Below are positions 47,485 to 56,279 of a DNA stretch of 64,000 bases, piece by piece. Numbering within the stretch: the stretch's first letter is position 1; the number at the start of each line of letters is the position of its first letter. The stretch covers positions 62,001 through 126,000 of the forward strand of contig NZ_FXAJ01000008.1 of NCBI RefSeq assembly GCF_900177535.1. Reading direction: 5' to 3'. This DNA comes from Priestia filamentosa (lineage in GTDB: Bacteria; Bacillota; Bacilli; Bacillales; Bacillaceae_H). The notes under the pieces were generated by a model. The model was given only the letters and a program-made list of their open reading frames with translations. It was not told the origin of the DNA and ran no database searches. The position numbers were made by a program, and so were the translations under genes.

Positions 47485-48801
47485 ATGACGACATATCCAA
47501 GTGGAAAACTAAGTGAAGAAAAAGTATTTAAAGATCCAGTTCATCGTTATGTTCATGTTCGAGATAAACTGATCTGGGATTTAATTGGTACGGCAGAGTT
47601 TCAGCGACTTCGGCGGATTCGCCAGCTTGGAACTACTTATATGACGTTTCATGGAGCCGAGCACAGCCGTTTTAATCACTCTCTAGGAGTATATGAAATT
47701 ATTCGCCGAATTGTAGATGATGTTTTTCAAGATAGGGAAGAGTGGGATAACAATGAACGCCTGGTAAGTCTTTGTGCTGCTCTTTTGCACGATTTAGGAC
47801 ATGGTCCTTTCTCGCACTCTTTTGAAAAAGTTTTTCATCTCGATCATGAGGATTTTACCCAAGCAATTATTCTAGGAGATACAGAAGTTAACGCAGTTCT
47901 ACGCCGAATGGGAAATAGATTCCCCAAAGATGTAGCAGAAGTAATTGCTAAGACATATCGAAATAAACTTGTTGTTAGTTTAATTTCAAGCCAAATTGAT
48001 GCGGATCGGATGGATTATTTGCAGCGTGATGCCTATTTTACAGGAGTTAGTTATGGTCACTTTGACATGGAACGAATCCTTCGTGTTATGCGTCCAAGGG
48101 AAGATCAGGTTGTTATTAAACATAGTGGAATGCATGCCGTTGAGGATTATATTATGAGCCGTTATCAAATGTATTGGCAAATCTATTTCCACCCTGTAAC
48201 AAGAAGTGCTGAAGTAATTTTAACGAAAATTCTCCACCGAGCTAAACATTTATATGAAAAGAACTATGAATTCAAGCAGCCTCCGCGTCACTTTTATTCT
48301 ATTTTTGAAGGAAAAGTCACTGTTGAGGATTATGTAAAGTTAGATGAATCCATTATTATGTTTTATTTTCAAACATGGCAAGAAGAAGATGATGCTATTT
48401 TGTCAGATCTTTGCCGTCGTTTTCTTAACCGCAATTTATTCAAGTATATTGAATTCAATCCAAATTCACAGGTGAAAATGAAGATGTGGATGGAACTGAC
48501 ACAGCTTTTCAAAAAAGCAGGGATAGATCCAGATTATTATTTAGTGATTGATTCATCCAGTGATCTTCCATATGACTTTTACCGTCCTGGTGAAGAAGAA
48601 GAGCGTCTACCAATCCATTTATTAATGCCAAGTGGGGAATTACGTGAGCTTTCTCGTCAGTCTGAAATTGTTGAAGCTATTTCAGGGAAGAAGAGAACGG
48701 ATCATAAGCTCTATTTCCCTCAGGATGCAATTGACCAACTATCCTCAAAACGAAAAGTCAAGGAGCAAATTCGTAAGCTCTTGTTTGAAGAAATGAGATA
48801 A
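47485..48801 (+). CDS. ywfO: HD-domain phosphohydrolase YwfO
   Basis: A 438-residue protein (B. subtilis YwfO: 433) of the dGTPase/SAMHD1-like HD superfamily. KVFKDPVHRYVHVRDKLIWD and FQRLRRIRQLGTTYMTFHGA begin it; metal ligands are in EHSRFNHSLGVYEIIRRI (His), LLHDLGHGPFSHSFE (HD pair, ~105-120) and SSQIDADRMDYLQRDAYFTG (distal Asp). It probably hydrolyses a nucleotide triphosphate; the in vivo substrate is not established. Context rsfA-ywfO-ywgA matches B. subtilis. AGAGAGG precedes the ATG. Confidence 0.93.
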   Translation: MTTYPSGKLSEEKVFKDPVHRYVHVRDKLIWDLIGTAEFQRLRRIRQLGTTYMTFHGAEHSRFNHSLGVYEIIRRIVDDVFQDREEWDNNERLVSLCAALLHDLGHGPFSHSFEKVFHLDHEDFTQAIILGDTEVNAVLRRMGNRFPKDVAEVIAKTYRNKLVVSLISSQIDADRMDYLQRDAYFTGVSYGHFDMERILRVMRPREDQVVIKHSGMHAVEDYIMSRYQMYWQIYFHPVTRSAEVILTKILHRAKHLYEKNYEFKQPPRHFYSIFEGKVTVEDYVKLDESIIMFYFQTWQEEDDAILSDLCRRFLNRNLFKYIEFNPNSQVKMKMWMELTQLFKKAGIDPDYYLVIDSSSDLPYDFYRPGEEEERLPIHLLMPSGELRELSRQSEIVEAISGKKRTDHKLYFPQDAIDQLSSKRKVKEQIRKLLFEEMR

Positions 48802-48968
48802 AAGGGCATAATCTTAAGTTTTACGTTACATTTCTAAGATTTTGCTAGGGTGACGAGCAAAAATGAACGTGATACTCTATTAAATAGACTAAAAATAGAG
48901 AGCGTTAAAGCTACGAGAGACAAGCTTCCAATGAAATTTTTTGAAGCATAGGAGTTGAAGGGGCCTTG

Positions 48969-49481
48969 TTGAAGGATCATGCTAAAATTATTAAAGTGTT
49001 TTTATCTGCAGGAGAGATTATTGGGCGAAAAAAGCTGCAGAAAATGATTTTTATTGCAAAGAAGCTAGACTATCCGTTTTATGAGAAATACAACTTTCAT
49101 TTTTTTGGACCATATTCAGAAGAATTGACGCTTCGAGTTGAAGAGCTTTGTAATTTAGGGTTTTTGACAGAAGTAAAAGAAAACAAAGGTGGTTATATGC
49201 AGTACCGCTATGAGCTAACTCAAGAGGGGGAAATATTTCTAGAGCATCACCAGGATTTAGATTTTCCTTTCTTGAATGATTGTGTGAAAAGCATGAATGA
49301 ACAAAGCTCAAGGTTTCTTGAACTTGTTTCAACCGTTCTTTACTTTGAAACGTTACCACCTGAAGAAGTGGCGGAAAAAGTATTCACATTAAAAAGCAAA
49401 CAGCATTATACACAAGAAGAGGTTAATGATGCATATAGTTATATCTCGTCTCTTCGTGAGACAATTCATTCTCCACTATAA
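48969..49481 (+). CDS. ywgA: YwgA family protein
   Basis: A ~170-residue protein resembling Bacillus YwgA: AKIIKVFLSAGEIIGRKKLQ, KMIFIAKKLDYPFYEKYNFH and FFGPYSEELTLRVEELCNLG in a winged-helix-like N-terminal half, then QYRYELTQEGEIFLEHHQDL. The pattern is similar to the DNA-binding-like YwgA/Panacea-type domain, but no function is known. Two tandem TTG codons (48966 and 48969) follow GAAGGGG; the second has the better spacing, so the start is uncertain by one codon. Conserved order with ywfO and ywhB. Confidence 0.85.
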   Translation: MKDHAKIIKVFLSAGEIIGRKKLQKMIFIAKKLDYPFYEKYNFHFFGPYSEELTLRVEELCNLGFLTEVKENKGGYMQYRYELTQEGEIFLEHHQDLDFPFLNDCVKSMNEQSSRFLELVSTVLYFETLPPEEVAEKVFTLKSKQHYTQEEVNDAYSYISSLRETIHSPL

Positions 49482-49511
49482 AAGAGGCTCTCGAATAGAG
49501 CCTCTTTTTTT
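49480..49511. terminator. Terminator between ywgA and ywhB
   Basis: AAAGAGGCTCT / AGAGCCTCTTT with CGAAT loop and T run; convergent genes on both sides. Confidence 0.92.
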
Positions 49512-49695
49512 ATTGATCACTTATACGCTTTCCGGCAACACCATAGTTGTTTTTACTCATTTCTTCAATAATAACGGCTACTTTCTCTTTAGAAGCACCT
49601 GTTGTTTCCACAACAGCCTCCGTTACTTTCTCAACAAGAGCACGTTTTTGCTCATCTGTGCGACCTTCTAACATTTTTACTGTTACATATGGCAT
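49510..49695 (-). CDS. ywhB: 4-oxalocrotonate tautomerase family enzyme YwhB
   Basis: A 61-residue tautomerase (B. subtilis YwhB: 62) that folds as a small hexamer-forming subunit. The catalytic N-terminal proline follows the initiator (MPYVTVKMLEGRTDEQKRAL), with the helix LVEKVTEAVVETTGASKEKV and EEMSKNNYGVAGKRISD at the end. 4-OT enzymes ketonise dienols; the YwhB substrate in vivo is unknown. TAAGGAGG precedes the ATG. Confidence 0.95.
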   Translation of the reverse strand: MPYVTVKMLEGRTDEQKRALVEKVTEAVVETTGASKEKVAVIIEEMSKNNYGVAGKRISDQ

Positions 49696-49857
49696 ATTAG
49701 TTCCTCCTTAAAATAGATATCATTATTTAGTGTAGCTCTTTCTTTTATAATTAGAAAGAAAAATCATACCTTTCCATTTGCATGAAGAGAAGACTCTAAT
49801 ATAGTATACTAAGGGCAAGAAGTTGAAATTTAAAATATGGTGTAGAGGAGAAATGAT

Positions 49858-50511
49858 GTGGAACAGTTTTTAGCATTTCCATTACAACAAATGCCTTTTG
49901 TTGTAATCACTCTTATTATAGCTTTTACAATTCATGAATTCTCGCATGCCTTTATAGCCAATCTATTTGGTGATTCAACAGCGAAGAATGAAGGAAGGTT
50001 AACGCTATCACCCATTTCCCATCTAGATCCATTTGGAACACTTCTGCTTATTATTGCAGGATTTGGATGGGCGAGGCCTGTTCCTGTTAACCCTCGGAAC
50101 TTTAAGCGTCCGAGACTTGCGGGTGTTCTTGTATCCATTGCAGGACCGCTAAGCAATCTTATATTAGCTTTTATTGGGACGCTGTGCTTTTATATTCTTA
50201 TTTATGCACAAGTAGCTCCAAACAATGTGTACCTTTATCAGTTCTTTAACCTATTTATTATGCTTAATATTCTTCTTTTCATCTTTAATTTATTGCCTTT
50301 TCCTCCCCTTGATGGGTATAGAATATTAGAGGATTTAGCACCAACAAATATTCGTATAAAGATGAAACAGTATGAATCATACGGAATTTTGCTATTCTTA
50401 ATCATTGTCATTACACCCCTTGATCAATATGTAATCTCGCCCATCTATAATCAAGGGATACCGAGTGTAATGGGGTTATTTGAACGTATATTAGGTCCGT
50501 TCTTTCTTTAG
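49858..50511 (+). CDS. ywhC: Site-2-protease-family membrane metalloprotease YwhC
   Basis: A 217-residue M50 (S2P-like) peptidase with about six membrane segments (B. subtilis YwhC: 219). The zinc motif HEFSH is in TLIIAFTIHEFSHAFIANLF (~25-35), with the following GDSTAKNEGRLTLSPISHLD and the third-ligand motif NLLPFPPLDGYRIL (~145). GTG 49858 follows GAGGAG with 7-nt spacing. Intramembrane protease substrates are unknown. It is 35 bp upstream of ywhD. Confidence 0.92.
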   Translation: MEQFLAFPLQQMPFVVITLIIAFTIHEFSHAFIANLFGDSTAKNEGRLTLSPISHLDPFGTLLLIIAGFGWARPVPVNPRNFKRPRLAGVLVSIAGPLSNLILAFIGTLCFYILIYAQVAPNNVYLYQFFNLFIMLNILLFIFNLLPFPPLDGYRILEDLAPTNIRIKMKQYESYGILLFLIIVITPLDQYVISPIYNQGIPSVMGLFERILGPFFL

Positions 50512-50546
50512 GAAATGTAATTAAGCAAGCTAGGAGGAGTTTTTTT

Positions 50547-51065
50547 ATGGATCAACAACCGAAAAAGAAAAAAGCAGCATTTAATATCATTAAAAGTGAC
50601 CCAACAGATGGTCATGGGGGATTTGGTGTTGGAGCTCTTAGTTTAGATAATGTTTCACCTGTTTTCATTGATCTCGAAGATGAAGAGGTTTTTGTAGACA
50701 TCGGTGCAATGCATGCTCGTAGTGTCGTTGAAAAAGGAATTAAGTTTTTGCCAAACCGTGAAGAAGTGCCAGCAGGAGATAAGTTTTATTGGCTTGTTTG
50801 GGTAACGATTGGAAGAAAACCAGAGTCTCCTTATTATGCAGGAGTAACAGCTTGTGAAATGACGGTTAACCGTGAAGCACGTCGTGGATATAAGTCTCTT
50901 CCAGAACATGTGAATCGGATGGATAAATCAATGAAACACCATATTATTGTCGATCATATGGACGAAAAATCAAAACACTTACTGCGTGAATTTTTAAAAG
51001 GACATAATGAAGCACTTTGGAATGCTTCAGAACCAGAACTGAAAAAAGCGCTGCTAGAAGCATAA
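50547..51065 (+). CDS. ywhD: YwhD family protein
   Basis: A 172-residue protein, the same length as B. subtilis YwhD. FNIIKSDPTDGHGGFGVGAL, SLDNVSPVFIDLEDEEVFVD and HARSVVEKGIKFLPNREEV are characteristic, and GDKFYWLVWVTIGRKPESPY follows. Function is unknown. It lies in an apparent ywhC-ywhD operon, and its terminator is shared with the convergent pbpG. TAGGAGG precedes the ATG. Confidence 0.93.
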   Translation: MDQQPKKKKAAFNIIKSDPTDGHGGFGVGALSLDNVSPVFIDLEDEEVFVDIGAMHARSVVEKGIKFLPNREEVPAGDKFYWLVWVTIGRKPESPYYAGVTACEMTVNREARRGYKSLPEHVNRMDKSMKHHIIVDHMDEKSKHLLREFLKGHNEALWNASEPELKKALLEA

Positions 51066-51101
51066 AAAAGACGTGGAGCTTAAGCTCCACGTCTTTTTTA
51101 T
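51064..51101. terminator. Bidirectional terminator between ywhD and pbpG
   Basis: AAGACGTGGAGCTTAAGCTC plus CACGTCTT is a perfect palindrome with A and T runs on either side. Confidence 0.93.
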
Positions 51102-53167
51102 GCCCAAGGAAGGACTTTTTTCCAAAATCCATCTTCCTCTTTCTTTTCTTGTTTTTCTTGTTTCTTCTCTTCGGTATGTTCCATATGTTCATCACAGTAC
51201 TCCGTTGGCTCTGTGCCTTTAACATAATAAGTAAGCCTCGTATTTGGACAGTCTTTAGTAGCAAGCTTTCCATTGTCCGGATTCACCAGAACGCCTACAA
51301 CCCCTTTAGATGGCGAGAAGGCTTGAACTGTTTTTCCTTTATGGGCTTCTTCCATAAACGAAACCCAAATGTTTTTGGCATAGCTTCTTTCTGTCACTTT
51401 GTCCATTGTTTGGTCTTTGTCATAGCCAGTCCATACACCTGCTACAAGGCTTGGAGAAAATCCAATCATCCAGCTATCTGTTTGTGTTGTTCCGGATTTC
51501 CCGCCATAAATATGTGTTGTTTTTTCGTTAATGGAATTCCCTGTCACAGTTGTATAATCATTTAAACGCTCATCAAACATACCCGTCATGAGATGTGTGG
51601 TCACATATGCAGCATCTTCATCAAGGACTTGTTTGTGCTCTTTTGGTGCTTCATAAAGTACTTTTCCATCATAAGATTCCACTTTAGTTACAAAGGTCGG
51701 TTCAATTTCTCGTCCTCCATTTTCAATCATTCCATATGCATTAACCATCTCACTTAGACGAACAGGAGAGGTGCCGAGGGCGAGAGAAGGAACAGGTTTA
51801 ATGTTGCTTTTAATGCCCATTTCTCTGGAAGTTTGAACAAGCTGATCCACTCCGATATACTGCATTGTTTTTACCGCATAAATGTTATCAGAAAGAGCGA
51901 TGGCTTGTGACAGTGTAATATTATCATTTGCATAGTAATCATGGTAATTGCTTGGTTTGTATTGCGTTTCTTTTGTTCCTTTTCCAAATGTAAAAACGGT
52001 TGGCTCACTTTTAAATAATGTAGAAGGAGTGAGTCCATGTTCAATAGCTGCGTAATAGAGCGGTACTTTCATTGTTGAACCAGGCTGTCTCACTGCTTGA
52101 GTTGCACGGTTAAAAGGGCTTTCTTCATAATCTTTTCCACCAATTAATGCTTTTACAGCACCTGTTTTGGGATTCATAGCAATAAATCCTGTTTGAATGG
52201 AAGAGTCAGGATCAATTGTTTTTTCCACTTTCTTTTCAGCAAGCTTTTGAAGCTTTGGATTTAAAGTAGTATAGATTCGAAGCCCATGAAGTTCACGTTC
52301 ATTTGTTAAATGAAGCTTTTCCTTTACTTGTTTTTTTACTTCATCAACAAAATAAGGAGCAATATCTTTCTTTTCTTCCTCTTTTATTTCATGAAAGGTA
52401 AGCTTAGCAGCAAAAGCCTTCTTCTCTTCTTCTTGTGTAATAAAACCTTCTTTTTGCATAGCGGCTAAGATGATTTTCTGTCTTTCTTTGGCATTCTCTA
52501 GGTTATTGAAAGGCGAGTAGTAGCTTGGCCCCTTTGGGATTCCTGCAAGAATAGAAGCTTCACTACGTGTGAGTTTTGAAGCATTCTTATTAAAATAGTA
52601 CCGAGAAGCTGCTTCTATACCATATACCCCATGGCCGTAGTAGATTGTGTTTAAATATCCTTCTAAAATATGGTCTTTGTCATAGTTCGTTTCTAACCGG
52701 ACTGTATACCATGCTTCCCGCAATTTCCGAATCCATGTTTTATCATGCTCAAGAAACAAGTTACGCGCATATTGCTGTGTAATAGTACTCGCCCCTTGAA
52801 CTTTTGCCATTGCTTTTAAGTCAGCAACAGCAGCACCTGCAATCCGTTTGGGATCAAATCCATGATGATTATAAAAATTCTGATCTTCAACAGATATAGT
52901 TGCCTGAATAACATGAGGAGAAATGTTTTCAATTGGAACCCAATATCTTTTTTGGCCATGATGCATTTCTTCTAAGAGAGATTTATCAGCATTATAAAGA
53001 ATAGTCGTTTGAGGTACAGATAGAGGAGGAGCTCCTTGAATTTTTGCTATCATCCACATGACGCCGAGAGAGATACAAAATAAGATTAATAGGATAATGC
53101 TTAAGGCAATAGCTCGACGCCCCATTTTTTTGAGCTTCTGCTGATACTTGCTTGCATTTAGCTCCAA
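51098..53167 (-). CDS. pbpG: Class A penicillin-binding protein PbpG (PBP2d)
   Basis: A 689-residue bifunctional peptidoglycan synthase (B. subtilis PbpG: 691). After a short cytoplasmic tail and one membrane helix (~20-45), the glycosyltransferase domain has ISVEDQNFYNHHGFDPKRIA (catalytic Glu94) and GASTITQQYARNLFLE. The transpeptidase domain has PGSTMK (Ser364), SDN and KSGTT (Lys~557). The Glu/Lys-rich tail (~655-685) is uncommon in length. The frame is open from an ATG at 53191, but GGAGGTG lies between that codon and TTG 53167, so TTG is chosen. In B. subtilis it is forespore-specific and required for cortex synthesis together with PbpF. Confidence 0.94.
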   Translation of the reverse strand: MELNASKYQQKLKKMGRRAIALSIILLILFCISLGVMWMIAKIQGAPPLSVPQTTILYNADKSLLEEMHHGQKRYWVPIENISPHVIQATISVEDQNFYNHHGFDPKRIAGAAVADLKAMAKVQGASTITQQYARNLFLEHDKTWIRKLREAWYTVRLETNYDKDHILEGYLNTIYYGHGVYGIEAASRYYFNKNASKLTRSEASILAGIPKGPSYYSPFNNLENAKERQKIILAAMQKEGFITQEEEKKAFAAKLTFHEIKEEEKKDIAPYFVDEVKKQVKEKLHLTNERELHGLRIYTTLNPKLQKLAEKKVEKTIDPDSSIQTGFIAMNPKTGAVKALIGGKDYEESPFNRATQAVRQPGSTMKVPLYYAAIEHGLTPSTLFKSEPTVFTFGKGTKETQYKPSNYHDYYANDNITLSQAIALSDNIYAVKTMQYIGVDQLVQTSREMGIKSNIKPVPSLALGTSPVRLSEMVNAYGMIENGGREIEPTFVTKVESYDGKVLYEAPKEHKQVLDEDAAYVTTHLMTGMFDERLNDYTTVTGNSINEKTTHIYGGKSGTTQTDSWMIGFSPSLVAGVWTGYDKDQTMDKVTERSYAKNIWVSFMEEAHKGKTVQAFSPSKGVVGVLVNPDNGKLATKDCPNTRLTYYVKGTEPTEYCDEHMEHTEEKKQEKQEKKEEDGFWKKVLPWA

Positions 53168-53288
53168 AGTATTCACCTCCGTTTTCTTCATACATAAAAC
53201 AGTATTGAAAAAAAAACGGAGTTTTAAACATCAAAATAGCTTTGAATTTTAGAAGAATTTTCATAGAATAAGATCATGCAAAAAACGC

Positions 53289-53316
53289 TTGCTTTTTTAC
53301 GAGATTAATCTATACT
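53289..53316 (+). promoter_or_regulatory. Probable SigA promoter of speE
   Basis: -35 TTGCTT (53289-53294), 16-bp spacer, -10 TATACT (53311-53316). The long leader to speE (start 53477) has no identified structure; the rest of the 309-bp pbpG-speE gap is otherwise featureless. Confidence 0.5.
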
Positions 53317-53476
53317 AAGGTGGGAAACTTGCGAGTATGCCTTAACATAAGGTTAACAAGCTCCTTATCTGAAGAACAATTCGTACATATTTTACGTGTA
53401 CTTTTCGATTTTGCGAATACACTACTAAATGTTAATGTGGACAAGAGGATATTTGATATAGAAGGGATGAAGTATA

Positions 53477-54304
53477 ATGAGTCTTTGGTTTACAGAGAAA
53501 CAAACAGAGAATTTTGGTATTACAGCAAAAATTAATAAAACGCTTCACACAGAACAAACAGAATTTCAAAAGTTAGATATGGTAGAAACAGAAGAGTTTG
53601 GTAACATGCTTCTTCTTGATGATATGGTTATGACAACAGAGAAAGATGAGTTTGTATATCATGAAATGGTAGCACATGTACCACTTTTCACACACCCAAA
53701 TCCAGAGCATGTCCTTGTTGTTGGTGGAGGAGACGGTGGCGTTATCCGCGAAATTTTAAAACATCCAAGCGTGAAAAAAGCAACACTTGTTGATATTGAT
53801 GGAAAAGTAATCGAGTACTCTAAAAAATATTTACCAACAATTGCAGGTCAATTAGAAGATCCACGTGTAGATGTTCAAGTTGGCGACGGCTTCATGCATA
53901 TTGCAAAAAGTGAAAATGCATATGACGTTATTATGGTTGATTCAACAGAGCCAGTTGGTCCTGCTGTAAACTTATTTACGAAAGGTTTCTATGCAGGGAT
54001 TTATAAAGCGCTAAAAGAAGATGGTATCTTTGTTGCCCAAACAGACAATCCTTGGTTTAAAGCAGACCTTATTGCAAATGCGCAACGTGACGTAGCGGAA
54101 ATTTTCCCAATCACGCGTCTTTATACAGCTAACATTCCAACATATCCAAGCGGTCTTTGGACATTCACACTTGGTTCTAAAAAGTATGATCCTTTAGAAG
54201 TAAGTGAAGAACGCTTCCATGAAATTGAAACGAAATATTACACAAAGGAACTGCATAAAGCAGCGTTCGCTCTACCTAAATTTGTAGCAGATCTACTAAA
54301 ATAA
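53477..54304 (+). CDS. speE: Spermidine synthase
   Basis: A 275-residue aminopropyltransferase (B. subtilis 276) making spermidine from putrescine and decarboxylated SAM. It has [60 protein letters not shown] (dcSAM site), [20 protein letters not shown] (catalytic Asp) and [20 protein letters not shown]. Next gene speB supplies the pathway's putrescine; a hairpin separates them. Same order as B. subtilis pbpG-speE-speB. Confidence 0.97.
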   Translation: MSLWFTEKQTENFGITAKINKTLHTEQTEFQKLDMVETEEFGNMLLLDDMVMTTEKDEFVYHEMVAHVPLFTHPNPEHVLVVGGGDGGVIREILKHPSVKKATLVDIDGKVIEYSKKYLPTIAGQLEDPRVDVQVGDGFMHIAKSENAYDVIMVDSTEPVGPAVNLFTKGFYAGIYKALKEDGIFVAQTDNPWFKADLIANAQRDVAEIFPITRLYTANIPTYPSGLWTFTLGSKKYDPLEVSEERFHEIETKYYTKELHKAAFALPKFVADLLK

Positions 54305-54307
54305 GAA

Positions 54308-54331
54308 AAAGCCATGGGGATTCTCATGGCT
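54308..54331 (+). other. Intercistronic hairpin between speE and speB
   Basis: AAGCCATG / CATGGCTT, an 8-bp stem with an 8-nt loop, no T run. It may be an mRNA processing or stability element or a weak attenuator. Confidence 0.55.
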
Positions 54332-54358
54332 TCCTATTGTTTGAAGGGAGTCAGTATA

Positions 54359-55231
54359 ATGCGTTTTGATGAAGCCTATTCTGGTAATGTGTTTATCGGA
54401 AGTCATAAAAGTTATGAAGAAAGTAAAGTTGTTCTTTACGGAATGCCAATGGATTGGACAGTAAGCTACCGTCCAGGTTCTCGTTTTGGCCCAACACGTA
54501 TCCGTGAAGTTTCAATCGGACTTGAAGAATATAGCCCATACCTTGATCGTGAATTAGAAGATGTAGCGTACTTTGATGCAGGAGATATTCCACTTCCGTT
54601 CGGAAATGCCCAGCGCAGCATTGATATGATTGAAGAATATGTAGATGACCTTCTTAAAGATGAAAAATTCCCACTTGGTATGGGAGGAGAACATCTTGTA
54701 TCATGGCCTGTTATGAAAGCAATGGCAAAGAAATATCCAAATCTTGCAATCATTCATATGGATGCACATACGGATTTGCGTGTTGAATATGAAGGAGAGC
54801 CTTTATCACATTCAACCCCAATTCGTAAAATTGCTGAGCATATTGGACCTGAAAATGTGTATTCGTTTGGAATCCGTTCAGGTATGAAAGAAGAATTCCA
54901 ATGGGCAAAAGAAAATGGGATGCATATTTCGAAATTTGAAGTTTTAGAGCCGTTAAAGGAAATCCTACCAAAGCTTGCAGGACGCCCTGTTTACGTGACA
55001 ATTGATATTGATGTATTAGATCCAGCACATGCTCCTGGAACGGGAACAGTTGACGCAGGCGGGATCACATCAAAAGAGCTTCTTGCTTCGATTCATGAAA
55101 TTGCACGTTCTAACGTCAATGTTGTGGGAGGAGACCTAGTAGAAGTTGCTCCAATCTATGATAATTCAGAACAAACAGCAAATACAGCAAGCAAACTTAT
55201 TCGTGAAATGATGCTTGGTTGGGTAAAATAA
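54359..55231 (+). CDS. speB: Agmatinase
   Basis: A 290-residue Mn-dependent ureohydrolase (exactly the B. subtilis SpeB length) converting agmatine to putrescine and urea. The metal sites are GMGGEHLVSWPVM (His), IIHMDAHTDLRVEYEG (DAHTD) and VTIDIDVLDPAHAPGTGT (DIDVLDP). The frame opens at 54314, but GAAGGGAG precedes ATG 54359, which matches the family start MRFDEAYSGNVFIGS. Operon with speE. Confidence 0.97.
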   Translation: MRFDEAYSGNVFIGSHKSYEESKVVLYGMPMDWTVSYRPGSRFGPTRIREVSIGLEEYSPYLDRELEDVAYFDAGDIPLPFGNAQRSIDMIEEYVDDLLKDEKFPLGMGGEHLVSWPVMKAMAKKYPNLAIIHMDAHTDLRVEYEGEPLSHSTPIRKIAEHIGPENVYSFGIRSGMKEEFQWAKENGMHISKFEVLEPLKEILPKLAGRPVYVTIDIDVLDPAHAPGTGTVDAGGITSKELLASIHEIARSNVNVVGGDLVEVAPIYDNSEQTANTASKLIREMMLGWVK

Positions 55232-55235
55232 TTAG

Positions 55236-55267
55236 AAAAGGTAGCTTTTTATAAGCTGCCTTTTTTT
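55236..55267 (+). terminator. Terminator of speEB
   Basis: AAAGGTAGCTT / AAGCTGCCTTT (one G-U) with a short loop and T7. Confidence 0.88.
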
Positions 55268-56279
55268 AATCCAAAAGTTCTCCTGTTTTTGCATTCATAC
55301 GTGAATGAAAGTTAGGTTCTAATAGATTTGTTTGATAATGTAAAGTAAAGCAACCCTTCTCTTCATCCTCTTTCCAAACAGCCTCTACCTCAAGAAGGGA
55401 TAGAAGGGTTTCTTTGGCTTTTGTAGCAGAGATAAGTGTTGTTTCTTCTTGTAGAGAAAGAAGCTTATCAACTTCAGTCTCAGGCTCCATATAATAGACA
55501 ATCCGTAAAGTTTTTCGACAAACATTAACATTAATCATTCCCCCATATTCAAAAGGGATATTAGAGGTAAGATAAAATGTGACAAGCACCCAAGATTCAT
55601 CAGTATTATAACTGACCCCACCAAAACGAAGAATTGTTTGATGTGATGGAAGCACTTTCTCCAAAAATTGCAATGCACGCTCGTATCCTTGTTTTCGATT
55701 GTATTTCTTTCTTAAGTTGGCAGAAGGGTTCTCAAATGAAAAGATTCCTTTTATTTTTCCATTCTCTTTATATTGGATTTTAATGGTCTCGTCGTTTCGT
55801 TCTCTCATATAGTTATCAATGCTTTTATCTGATGAGACAAGAGTAAGATTTTTCTTTCGAAACACTTTTCCTCTTAACCCAGGGTCTTTACTTTCTCGAA
55901 TATATTCATGTTCATTTGTTAGCCCAATCATTTCTTCAATAGTTTCTGCACTTGAGTTTACAGACCTCAGTGGTTTGGATATGACTAGGTCTTCTTCTTT
56001 TACAGGGTGTGAAGGATATTCATCAACCCCAACGCTATAAAACGGGGGCTCTATTTTGTAAACAAGCTTCCCTTGGTTATTAGAGGTTGAAAGAAACAAA
56101 TTGCACGAAGTTTCTTTCATAAGATAATCTTTTACAGTTTCTACATGGACCTCTTTTTGCGGGGTGTGGAAATGACGGGGATTAGTTGTACAATATCTTT
56201 TAAAATTAATCACATATCCATCATACGAAATGTCGATAAAGAAGCCGCTATTGTCAATTTTATAGCCGTTATGTTTCAT
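55266..56279 (-). CDS. YcdB/YcdC-like (PepSY-type) domain protein overlapping a sigma factor gene
   Basis: A 337-residue protein, no signal peptide or membrane helix visible. It resembles the YcdB/YcdC (DUF4901) repeat family: HNGYKIDNSGFFIDISYDGY and a final RMNAKTGELLD, both of the substrate-inhibitory PepSY type. The start ATG (56279-56277) shares its A with the TAA stop of the upstream sigma gene (TAATG), suggesting translational coupling. The same frame continues upstream without a stop to 56345 (FKSFAYFFTKSMRFEWIM), which also looks YcdB-like, so the gene may instead be the 3' part of a sigma-YcdB fusion split by a frameshift at a C6 tract. Function unknown; a regulatory partner of the sigma factor is plausible. 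Confidence 0.6.
   Translation of the reverse strand: MKHNGYKIDNSGFFIDISYDGYVINFKRYCTTNPRHFHTPQKEVHVETVKDYLMKETSCNLFLSTSNNQGKLVYKIEPPFYSVGVDEYPSHPVKEEDLVISKPLRSVNSSAETIEEMIGLTNEHEYIRESKDPGLRGKVFRKKNLTLVSSDKSIDNYMRERNDETIKIQYKENGKIKGIFSFENPSANLRKKYNRKQGYERALQFLEKVLPSHQTILRFGGVSYNTDESWVLVTFYLTSNIPFEYGGMINVNVCRKTLRIVYYMEPETEVDKLLSLQEETTLISATKAKETLLSLLEVEAVWKEDEEKGCFTLHYQTNLLEPNFHSRMNAKTGELLD

Noticed and set aside
53320-53535. 71-residue frame overlapping the speE start
   Set aside because: Out of frame with speE, has no ribosome-binding site and lies in the speE leader.
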